A stretch of 7,918 nt of DNA, taken from contig JAOZSP010000065.1 in NCBI GenBank assembly GCA_029939615.1, forward strand, positions 1 through 7,918. Direction: 5' to 3'. A program made the translations under genes and the position numbers. Source of the DNA: Candidatus Izemoplasma sp. (GTDB lineage: Bacteria > Bacillota_I > Bacilli_A > Izemoplasmatales > Izemoplasmataceae). Of this stretch, positions 1 to 4,712 are shown piece after piece (position 1 is the stretch's first letter; every line of letters begins with the position of its first letter). The notes beneath the pieces were generated by a model. That model made no database searches and was not told the origin of the DNA. It saw nothing but the letters and a program-made list of their open reading frames with translations.

Positions 1-1037
1 AATCAACAATTCTATTTTTTGTTTCTAAAAAGAGAGAAAGAGAAAAAGAAACATACAACTATATCGATGATAAATTTAATGAATATTTACAAATTTGTAT
101 GGATAAATCATTTCTAGATATTTTTGATATTGAGGATGCGGAAAAAGTTGAATTAAACCCACTTCAAAAGAAAGAGGAGAAAATTGCATTTTCGTATCTA
201 ATAAGCATTTTTGAAAGAGTATATATCTTTTATGATGAACATGGTAGAAAATCTGATATTGATCAATTAGAAAATTGGACGAAAACTATTCGAGAGTACA
301 TGAACAGAGAAAACTTTAGAAGAACCTGGATAGAAAACGGTTATGGTTGGGATGCTGGATTCATCTTATTTATGGATAAAATTTTTCTTAGAACAAAGAA
401 CAAAATTGAATTAGCTGAATTTAATAATGAGACTGATTTAGCTATATGGCATAATGAATACCAAAAACATTTCATTTTAGATAAAAACAACGATAAAATT
501 GATCAACTAAAGTACTATCTAACTAACAATTTAAAATATTCATATAAATACTATTTTATTAATAACAGTAATGGCAAAGCTATTGGAGGAATGCTTATTC
601 AGGAGATTAAAAATGCCGTTGTCATCCTTTATCTATTTATAAATAAAAATGAAAGAAGAAAAGAATATGCTAGTTATGCTTTGAAGACACTTAAAACAAA
701 GTATGATGTAAAAACATACTTTTTAGCAGAAGTAGAATATCGTAATGAAAAACACAAATCTTTTTGGTTGAATAATTCATTTAGTGTAATTGATTTTAAA
801 TATTATACACCTGAAACAAATGAAGAAACAGGTGAAGAGGAAATGGCTGTCAATGTTAATGATTTACTTATCCTTTTTAATTTTCCTTTAAAACCTAGTA
901 AGCTATGCAAAGTAATAAAAATATATTTTCAAACATCGTTTGTTAGAAATGAAGAAATAAATATAAACAGTTACACTTCAATAAAGCAAAATGAAAAGCA
1001 ACTTACTGCAATGGAAAAATTTGTGAAAGTGAAATAA
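1..1037 (+). CDS. Partial membrane-anchored protein with C-terminal GNAT-like acetyltransferase domain
   Basis: The reading frame is open from base 3, so the gene enters from the left edge. The ATG at 99 has no SD sequence and is probably internal. The first visible residues (STILFFVSKKRERE) look like the end of a transmembrane helix followed by a basic cytoplasmic stretch, then a helical linker. Numbering from ATG 99, residues 1-95 are helical and acidic and end in a W/F-rich segment (FRRTWIENGYGWDAGF). Residues about 103-235 resemble a GNAT N-acetyltransferase: the acetyl-CoA-binding motif A region is ERRKEYASYAL (185-195), a degenerate R/QxxGxG/A, and the C-terminal FWLNNSF (222-228) resembles motif B. 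The acceptor substrate is unknown. A 75-residue charged tail follows. It is 31 bp from the downstream HIT gene and may be co-transcribed with it. The GNAT call is moderate and the membrane anchor is inferred. Confidence 0.6.
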   Translation, partial: STILFFVSKKREREKETYNYIDDKFNEYLQICMDKSFLDIFDIEDAEKVELNPLQKKEEKIAFSYLISIFERVYIFYDEHGRKSDIDQLENWTKTIREYMNRENFRRTWIENGYGWDAGFILFMDKIFLRTKNKIELAEFNNETDLAIWHNEYQKHFILDKNNDKIDQLKYYLTNNLKYSYKYYFINNSNGKAIGGMLIQEIKNAVVILYLFINKNERRKEYASYALKTLKTKYDVKTYFLAEVEYRNEKHKSFWLNNSFSVIDFKYYTPETNEETGEEEMAVNVNDLLILFNFPLKPSKLCKVIKIYFQTSFVRNEEININSYTSIKQNEKQLTAMEKFVKVK

Positions 1038-1055
1038 TAGAATAAATATTATAAC

Positions 1056-1060
1056 AGGAG
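1056..1060 (+). promoter_or_regulatory. Shine-Dalgarno site AGGAG of the HIT gene
   Basis: AGGAG lies 8 nt before the ATG at 1069. The longer frame would start at the GTG at 1060, which overlaps this SD site, so the ATG is chosen. Confidence 0.75.
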
Positions 1061-1068
1061 TGACTAAT

Positions 1069-1437
1069 ATGAGTAAATGTATCTTTTGTAACATAGAACA
1101 AGAAAAAATCTACGAAACAAGTCTATTATATGCAATATACGACAAATATCCTGTCACAAAAGGGCATGTTTTAATCATTCCCAAACAACACGTTAAAGAC
1201 TATTTTGATGCTAGTGATTTACTAAGACAAGAAATAAATATTACAATCATTAAATTAAAAGAAATATTAGATAAAAAATATAGTCCTGATGGCTATAATA
1301 TCGGCATAAATAATGGTGTTACAGCTGGCCAAACAATCTTTCATCTTCATGTACATCTTATCCCAAGATATAAAGGAGATGTAAAAGACCCTACAGGAGG
1401 AGTTCGTGGAGTAATACCTAATAATCAAAAATACTAG
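1069..1437 (+). CDS. HIT-family nucleotide hydrolase/transferase (Hint-like)
   Basis: This 122-aa cytoplasmic protein is full length for the HIT family. HIT proteins hydrolyse nucleotides with a substituted alpha-phosphate (for example nucleoside phosphoramidates or dinucleoside polyphosphates). Visible signs are the N-terminal CIFC pair (Cys4, Cys7), commonly part of a structural zinc site, the strand KGHVLIIPKQHV (31-42), NIGINNGVTAGQTIFH (77-92) and the catalytic triad HLHVHLIPR with His92, His94 and His96. The C-terminal GGVRGVIP (110-117) is typical of the Hint/HIT branch. The start is set at ATG 1069 by the AGGAG eight bases upstream. It follows the GNAT gene closely and is followed by a hairpin terminator. 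The physiological substrate cannot be read from the sequence. Confidence 0.93.
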   Translation: MSKCIFCNIEQEKIYETSLLYAIYDKYPVTKGHVLIIPKQHVKDYFDASDLLRQEINITIIKLKEILDKKYSPDGYNIGINNGVTAGQTIFHLHVHLIPRYKGDVKDPTGGVRGVIPNNQKY

Positions 1438-1478
1438 TAATAACAAATACTTATCAAATAGAAATTAACATTTATTCC

Positions 1479-1507
1479 TAAAAGGCATTATTCATTAATG
1501 CCTTTTA
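1479..1507 (+). terminator. Hairpin terminator after the HIT gene
   Basis: A perfect 12-bp stem (1479-1490 with 1496-1507) closes a TTCAT loop. Its outer arm ends in TTTTA, so the U-tract is short and lies partly inside the stem. The A-rich left arm could also serve the opposite strand. It sits between the HIT stop and the CNNM gene, separating the two units. Confidence 0.65.
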
Positions 1508-1530
1508 CTATATGATGTGTTAAAATGATT

Positions 1531-1540
1531 AAGGCGGTGA
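1531..1540 (+). promoter_or_regulatory. Extended Shine-Dalgarno AAGGCGGTGA of the CNNM gene
   Basis: This sequence matches the anti-SD complement AAGGAGGTGA at 9 of 10 positions and sits 5 nt before ATG 1546. It lies downstream of the ATG at 1525, which has no SD of its own, so 1546 is the supported start. Confidence 0.8.
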
Positions 1541-1545
1541 TTATT

Positions 1546-2574
1546 ATGATTCCTATTTTATTAGTAATTGTACTACTTACAGCAGCAAATGCACTATTTG
1601 CTGCTAGTGAAATGGCATTAGTATCTATAAAGCCTAGTACAATGTATCAATTAATACAAAAAAAAGAAAAAAACAGTAAAATATTAGAAAAAGTTACAGA
1701 AGACTCTACAAAGTATCTAAGTACTATACAAGTAGCTATAACTTTTTCAGGATTTTTAAGTAGTGCTTTTGCAGGTAGCCAATTATCAGTTTACTTAGTA
1801 AACATGTTTGATAATATAGGTATTATATTACCTAATAATATAGCTGTAATAATAATTACAGTATTATTATCATTCTTTACATTAGTTTTTGGAGAACTAG
1901 TACCAAAAAGAATAGCTCTAGTTAAATCAATAAAGATAGCACTATTCAGTGCACCAATCATCTACATGGTAATGAAAGTATTTGCTCCATTTGTTTGGCT
2001 TTTAACAACGTCAACAACAGGAGTTGTTAGACTCCTAGGTATCAAAACCAAACAAAAAGAAGATCAAGTCACAGAAAAAGATATTAGAGAATTAATAGTA
2101 TACGGACATATAGAAGGACTATACCAAGAACAAGAAAAGAAAATGTTAGAACGTATATTCCTATTTGATGATTTAAATGTTGAAAGTATTATGACACCAA
2201 TTGAAAACGTAATGTCAGTTGATTGTGAAGAACCTAATTATCAAGTAATAGAAAAAATCATAGAATCAAAGTTTTCAAGAATACCCGTCTACAAAGGCAC
2301 CCTGGATGACATCCAGGGCGTTATCCTAATAAAAGATATTCTAGACCGTATGTTCCATACAAAAGGTCTAGACATTAAAATAAAGGATATGATAAGAGAA
2401 CCATATGTAGTAATAAACAAAATGAAGATTAATCGCTTACTACTAGAAATGAAACAAAAGAAATATCATCTAGCATTTATTATGAATGAAGAAAAGAAAG
2501 TTCTAGGTATAATAACTTTAGAGGATATTATAGAAGAAATCGTTGGTGAAATATACGATGAACACGATAAATAA
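1546..2574 (+). CDS. CNNM/CBS-pair membrane protein, HlyC/CorC family, lacking the C-terminal CorC domain
   Basis: This 342-aa integral membrane protein belongs to the hemolysin C/CorC/CNNM family, members of which are linked to Mg2+ or other cation export and homeostasis. In order: the CNNM (DUF21) domain at about residues 1-165, with hydrophobic segments near 3-28, 64-87, 95-117 and 130-155, the family motif FGELVPKRIAL (115-125) and the early NALFAASEMAL (15-25); then a CBS pair at about 212-270 and 282-338, with SRIPVYKGTLDDIQGVILIKD and GIITLEDIIEEIVGEIYDE as signature pieces. Family members usually carry about 80 more residues forming the CorC_HlyC domain. Here the protein stops after EIYDEHDK and a terminator follows at once. 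Transport function is by family; substrate direction is unproven. The longer start at 1525 is rejected because the SD site lies downstream of it. Confidence 0.92.
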   Translation: MIPILLVIVLLTAANALFAASEMALVSIKPSTMYQLIQKKEKNSKILEKVTEDSTKYLSTIQVAITFSGFLSSAFAGSQLSVYLVNMFDNIGIILPNNIAVIIITVLLSFFTLVFGELVPKRIALVKSIKIALFSAPIIYMVMKVFAPFVWLLTTSTTGVVRLLGIKTKQKEDQVTEKDIRELIVYGHIEGLYQEQEKKMLERIFLFDDLNVESIMTPIENVMSVDCEEPNYQVIEKIIESKFSRIPVYKGTLDDIQGVILIKDILDRMFHTKGLDIKIKDMIREPYVVINKMKINRLLLEMKQKKYHLAFIMNEEKKVLGIITLEDIIEEIVGEIYDEHDK

Positions 2575-2590
2575 ACACATGAAATTCAAC

Positions 2591-2615
2591 AAAAAGGATC
2601 TTAGATCCTTTTTTT
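2591..2615 (+). terminator. Rho-independent terminator after the CNNM gene
   Basis: A perfect 10-bp stem AAAAAGGATC/GATCCTTTTT with a TTA loop continues into a T-run to 2615. It starts 16 bp after the CNNM stop and isolates the regulator gene downstream. Confidence 0.88.
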
Positions 2616-2639
2616 ATTGAATATTTAATCAATTATCAC

Positions 2640-2692
2640 TTTACAAACTATTTGATTAGCCACAAAAACATGATATAATAGCATTTGTAAAC
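2640..2692. repeat. Inverted TTTACAAA / TTTGTAAA half-sites flanking the regulator promoter
   Basis: TTTACAAAC (2640-2648) and TTTGTAAAC (2684-2692) contain perfectly inverted 8-mers whose centres are 44 bp apart, close to four helical turns. One lies upstream of the -35 box, the other just after the -10 box at the expected transcription start. The same element recurs as GTTTACAAAC at 3995-4004. A role as operator for autoregulation by the HTH-TPR protein is inference. Confidence 0.4.
2652..2679 (+). promoter_or_regulatory. Sigma-70 type promoter of the HTH-TPR regulator
   Basis: The -35 is TTGATT (2652-2657), the spacer is 16 bp, and the -10 is TATAAT (2674-2679) preceded by TGA, giving an extended -10. 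The predicted start near 2686 leaves a leader of about 22 nt holding the SD site. Confidence 0.75.
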
Positions 2693-2708
2693 AGTAAGGA
2701 GAGGTACA

Positions 2709-3995
2709 ATGGTTAACAAAACTAAAATAGTAAATATGAACTTATCAGTTCTAGGAGTCTATATAAGAATCGCTAGAATTAAAGCAGGAATATCTTTAAG
2801 AAAACTAGCATCTTTAACAAATATTTCTCATACTTTGATATCTAACATTGAAAAAGGAAAACAAACACCTTCAGAAGAAACACTTAAAGAAATAATGAAT
2901 GCCTTACACTTAGATTTAAATACATCAGAGGATATTTCAACTGAAATATCCTACTTTTATACAAATATCTTTTCTAATTTATTAAACTATAAATATGATG
3001 TTTCAAAAAAGTTAATTGAAGAATTAGAAAAAAAAGCACAAATATACCAAGCTAGTTTAGAAGTTGTAAACTACCATATAATTAAAGCTTTATATTATGC
3101 AATAACAAACACAAAATCAGTAAATGCAGAGATTGAAGTATTTGAACGTGTTATGCAGTATTTAACACCAGAACAACAACAACTCATATATTTTATTAAA
3201 GGTGTTGAATATTTAAGAAACTTTTTATATGCTGATGCGGAATCATATCTAAAAAAAGCAGTAACAATCGGAAATAATGAGCTTGATGTTTTGATTAACG
3301 AATATTTAGCAAAAGCATATTTAAAACAATATAAATTTACTAATAGTGTTTCCTTATGTACAAAAATAATTGAGGAATATGAAAAAAGAACTAATTACTT
3401 ACGTGCAATGCGTTGTAGATTGTTAATTGCAAGAGTTTACTTAGCAATTATGAGATTTGATCAAGTAATTTCCTTAGTCGAACACGTAGAACAATTTGCA
3501 GAACAATTTAAGTTACAATACTATTTAGATGATTGCTATATTATAAGATCAGGAGTTTCATTCTACAAAGGTAATTACAATAAGTCAATTACAGACCTAG
3601 ATCAAGTTGTTGATGTTACAATACCAGGCTATAGTTACACAAGGTTTAGAGCATATCTACTAAACAAAGATCCCAGATTATCTGAATACTATCTAGAAAT
3701 AACGCAAGATGAATACTCTTCACTATCAAGTTACACAAAACTACTTATTAAAATTCTTATGAAATGGCAAAACAATGAATATAGAGATGATTTATATATA
3801 TCAGAAATTAATACTTTAAAAGATTTAGTTGTTAAAGGAAACGATCAAGAACTAATAGGGTTAACATATAACTTGCTAATTGCATACCACAAGGAAAGTA
3901 GGAAGTATAAGAAAGCTTTAGAAATCTCAGAAGAGTTACTAAAGCTTAAAAAAATACATATTACTCATTATTCGATAAAACCAAACACCATTTAG
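2709..3995 (+). CDS. XRE-type HTH regulator with TPR-like C-terminal domain (RRNPP/PlcR-like architecture)
   Basis: This 428-aa cytoplasmic DNA-binding protein has an XRE/Cro-CI helix-turn-helix at residues about 14-70 (GVYIRIARIKAGISLRKLA, then ISHTLISNIEKGKQTPS as the recognition region). The remaining 350 residues are helical, tyrosine- and leucine-rich and have TPR-like periodicity, for example FLYADAESYLKKAV, EYLAKAYLKQYKFTNSVSLC and YKKALEISEELLKL. There is no transmembrane segment. The layout matches peptide-sensing Rgg/PlcR-type regulators, whose TPR domain binds a small peptide, but the ligand here is unknown. AAGGAG at 2696-2701, 7 nt before ATG 2709, fixes the start. It is a single-gene unit with its own promoter and a hairpin after the stop. 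TTTACAAAC elements flank both ends, suggesting autoregulation. It could also be a TPR-bearing XRE regulator with no peptide ligand. Confidence 0.85.
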   Translation: MVNKTKIVNMNLSVLGVYIRIARIKAGISLRKLASLTNISHTLISNIEKGKQTPSEETLKEIMNALHLDLNTSEDISTEISYFYTNIFSNLLNYKYDVSKKLIEELEKKAQIYQASLEVVNYHIIKALYYAITNTKSVNAEIEVFERVMQYLTPEQQQLIYFIKGVEYLRNFLYADAESYLKKAVTIGNNELDVLINEYLAKAYLKQYKFTNSVSLCTKIIEEYEKRTNYLRAMRCRLLIARVYLAIMRFDQVISLVEHVEQFAEQFKLQYYLDDCYIIRSGVSFYKGNYNKSITDLDQVVDVTIPGYSYTRFRAYLLNKDPRLSEYYLEITQDEYSSLSSYTKLLIKILMKWQNNEYRDDLYISEINTLKDLVVKGNDQELIGLTYNLLIAYHKESRKYKKALEISEELLKLKKIHITHYSIKPNTI

Positions 3996-4010
3996 TTTAC
4001 AAACGCCGAA

Positions 4011-4042
4011 AAAACGCAAAAAATTAACATTTTTCGCGTTTT
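4011..4042 (+). terminator. Hairpin terminator after the HTH-TPR regulator
   Basis: The stem AAAACGC (4011-4017) with GCGTTTT (4036-4042) continues as five A-T pairs (4018-4022 with 4030-4034), with C4035 bulged. The loop is ATTAACA. The T-tract is mostly inside the stem, so strength is uncertain. It is A-rich on the left and could work in both directions. Confidence 0.6.
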
Positions 4043-4048
4043 GTATAC

Positions 4049-4068
4049 TTACACCGCATATATTGTAA
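4049..4068. repeat. Inverted repeat TTACA-N10-TGTAA upstream of a putative small RNA
   Basis: Arms TTACA (4049-4053) and TGTAA (4064-4068) are perfectly inverted and end 22 bp before the TATAAT at 4091. The half-site is the core of the TTTACAAA element around the regulator promoter, so it is a candidate operator. Five-base arms alone are weak evidence. Confidence 0.3.
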
Positions 4069-4090
4069 AGTTAATTCAAATTGTGTAAAA

Positions 4091-4096
4091 TATAAT
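4091..4096 (+). promoter_or_regulatory. Perfect -10 box TATAAT upstream of the G-run element
   Basis: TATAAT is found with only a weak -35 (AAGTTA at 4068-4073, 17-bp spacing). The predicted start is near 4101-4104, just at the beginning of the G-run array. A 70-nt unit from here to the terminator at 4177 would form a compact transcript. Confidence 0.45.
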
Positions 4097-4100
4097 AGTA

Positions 4101-4177
4101 GTGGATTAGGGAAATGGGTCAAGGGACCACTAAAAAATTAGCTTTCAATTATTGTAATGATAATTGAGCTTTTTTTT
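4101..4177 (+). ncRNA. Candidate small RNA with heptad-spaced G-run array
   Basis: Between a TATAAT box and a strong terminator lies a short unit with no convincing coding sequence. Its 5' end has G runs at 4103-4104, 4109-4111, 4116-4118 and 4123-4125, the last three exactly 7 bp apart and every loop 4 nt long, which is a possible two-layer G-quadruplex. The same bases allow rival hairpins: TAGTGG (4099-4104) with CCACTA (4127-4132), and GGTC (4117-4120) with GACC (4125-4128). No RNA family is recognised. It could be a regulatory RNA, an attenuator or a decayed leader. Transcription is inferred only from the promoter and terminator. Confidence 0.35.
4140..4177 (+). terminator. Rho-independent terminator of the putative small RNA
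   Basis: AGCT plus CAATTAT (4140-4152, with a two-T bulge) pairs with ATAATTG plus AGCT (4160-4170), followed by a run of eight T. This is one of the clearer terminators in the window and has no large gene upstream within 140 bp. Confidence 0.75.
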
Positions 4178-4204
4178 ATTTCTATTAATAATTCAATGCA
4201 GAAG

Positions 4205-4240
4205 AGTCCAATTACACAATATGATTGGACTTTTTGTTTT
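4205..4240 (+). terminator. Second rho-independent terminator in series
   Basis: AGTCCAAT (4205-4212) pairs perfectly with ATTGGACT (4224-4231) across an 11-nt loop, followed by TTTTGTTTT. It lies 28 bp after the previous terminator with no gene between them, so it is either a back-up terminator or the end of a lost gene. Confidence 0.7.
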
Positions 4241-4244
4241 TGAG

Positions 4245-4363
4245 CAATATATTTATGAGAATTAAATATATCTAATATTCAAGCGATTTATAGCAACTAC
4301 ATCATACATCCACGAACCCATTTCACTAAAGAAATCAAGTAATTTTAAAAAAAATGAAAATAG
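4245..4363. other. Gene-free spacer with no recognisable signal
   Basis: About 120 bp of AT-rich sequence between the second terminator and the first palindrome. I see no ORF with an SD site on either strand, no strong promoter and no repeat. Confidence 0.5.
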
Positions 4364-4384
4364 TTATTGTGTAATGCACAATAA
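4364..4384. repeat. Perfect palindrome TTATTGTG-N5-CACAATAA (operator candidate)
   Basis: The 8-bp arms (4364-4371 and 4377-4384) are perfectly inverted around a 5-bp spacer, the usual geometry of a dimeric repressor site. It overlaps the possible -35 TTGTGT (4367-4372) of the small ORF's promoter. Its centre is 32 bp, about three helical turns, from the next palindrome. Confidence 0.5.
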
Positions 4385-4395
4385 TGTAGTAGACT
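4367..4395 (+). promoter_or_regulatory. Possible promoter for the 43-aa small ORF
   Basis: TTGTGT (4367-4372), a 17-bp spacer and TAGACT (4390-4395) form a weak sigma-70-like promoter (3/6 and 4/6 matches). If used, it gives a leader of about 95 nt containing the 4399 and 4455 inverted repeats. TATATA at 4448 is an alternative -10 without a -35. Confidence 0.3.
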
Positions 4396-4398
4396 ATA

Positions 4399-4413
4399 TG
4401 TGTGCAGTACACA
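4399..4413. repeat. Second palindrome TGTGT-N5-ACACA (operator candidate)
   Basis: The arms at 4399-4403 and 4409-4413 are perfect. It shares the TGTG/CACA core of the palindrome at 4364-4384 and lies at the expected transcription start of the possible promoter. The two together resemble a two-operator repressor region, but binding is inference. Confidence 0.35.
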
Positions 4414-4454
4414 GTAAACTAGATTAGGAAATACTACGTAGAAACAATATATAA

Positions 4455-4476
4455 GCTTACAGTATCTTATGTAAGC
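4455..4476. repeat. Inverted repeat GCTTACA-N8-TGTAAGC just upstream of the small ORF's RBS
   Basis: Perfect 7-bp arms (4455-4461, 4470-4476) end 7 bp before the AGGAGG at 4484-4489. As RNA it would be a hairpin beside the ribosome binding site. As DNA it repeats the TTACA/TGTAA half-sites seen at 4049-4068 and around the regulator promoter. Confidence 0.45.
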
Positions 4477-4495
4477 AATAAATAGGAGGAATATT

Positions 4496-4627
4496 ATGTG
4501 TTACGTAAACGTTAACTTAGACGAATTAGATAGACTTCAACTGATTAAAGAACAGCAAAGAAATTTGTTCGATAGTGTGTGTTGTAATCAAAAGAGACAT
4601 AATGCAACGAAAAGAACATTTAAATAG
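4496..4627 (+). CDS. Small 43-aa protein of unknown function
   Basis: A short ORF starts at ATG 4496 with TAGGAGG (4483-4489) ideally placed 6 nt upstream, which is the main evidence that it is translated. The protein starts MCYVNVNLDELDRLQ, has an acidic-to-basic amphipathic helix-like middle (residues 8-26), a Cys-Cys pair at 29-30 and a strongly basic tail (NQKRHNATKRTFK). There is no signal peptide or membrane segment, so it does not look like an exported pheromone precursor. I recognise no family. Three inverted repeats precede it and a perfect 17-bp-stem terminator follows 43 bp after the stop, so it forms a complete transcription unit. It may be a small regulatory or metal-binding protein, but nothing proves that. 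Confidence 0.6.
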   Translation: MCYVNVNLDELDRLQLIKEQQRNLFDSVCCNQKRHNATKRTFK

Positions 4628-4670
4628 TACTGAGAAACATGTGTTAACAATAGTTTTAAGAAGCAAAGAA

Positions 4671-4711
4671 AAAAGGCTTAATTTCTATATAATTTAGAAA
4701 TTAAGCCTTTT
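4671..4711. terminator. Bidirectional terminator between convergent genes
   Basis: Perfect 17-bp arms (4671-4687 and 4695-4711) enclose the loop TATAATT, with A-runs on the left and T-runs on the right. It ends 2 bp before the stop codon of the convergent CalY-like gene and serves the small ORF on + and that gene on -. Confidence 0.9.
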
Positions 4712-4712
4712 A

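Noticed and set aside
1060..1068. GTG start for the HIT gene
   Set aside because: It overlaps the AGGAG SD; ATG 1069 is correctly spaced and matches the usual HIT N-terminus.
1525..1545. Upstream ATG for the CNNM gene
   Set aside because: There is no SD before it, and the AAGGCGGTGA SD lies downstream of it, pointing to ATG 1546.
4101..4126. MraZ-type operator (TGGG repeats)
   Set aside because: MraZ sites repeat at about 10 bp and precede mraZ; here the period is 7 bp and no division gene follows.
4101..4141. preQ1-I riboswitch (hairpin followed by an A-rich tail)
   Set aside because: The loop has no segment complementary to the tail for the required pseudoknot, and no queuosine gene follows.
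4114..4167. 17-codon ORF MGQGTTKKLAFNYCNDN across the G-run element
   Set aside because: There is no proper SD, it would be nearly leaderless from the predicted start, and it ends inside the terminator stem. Kept only as a remote leader-peptide possibility.
4157..4243. 28-codon ORF spanning both terminators
   Set aside because: No SD, and two strong terminators lie inside it.
4374..4427. 17-codon ORF MHNNVVDYMCAVHSKLD over the palindromes
   Set aside because: No SD, and it overlaps candidate operators and a possible transcription start.
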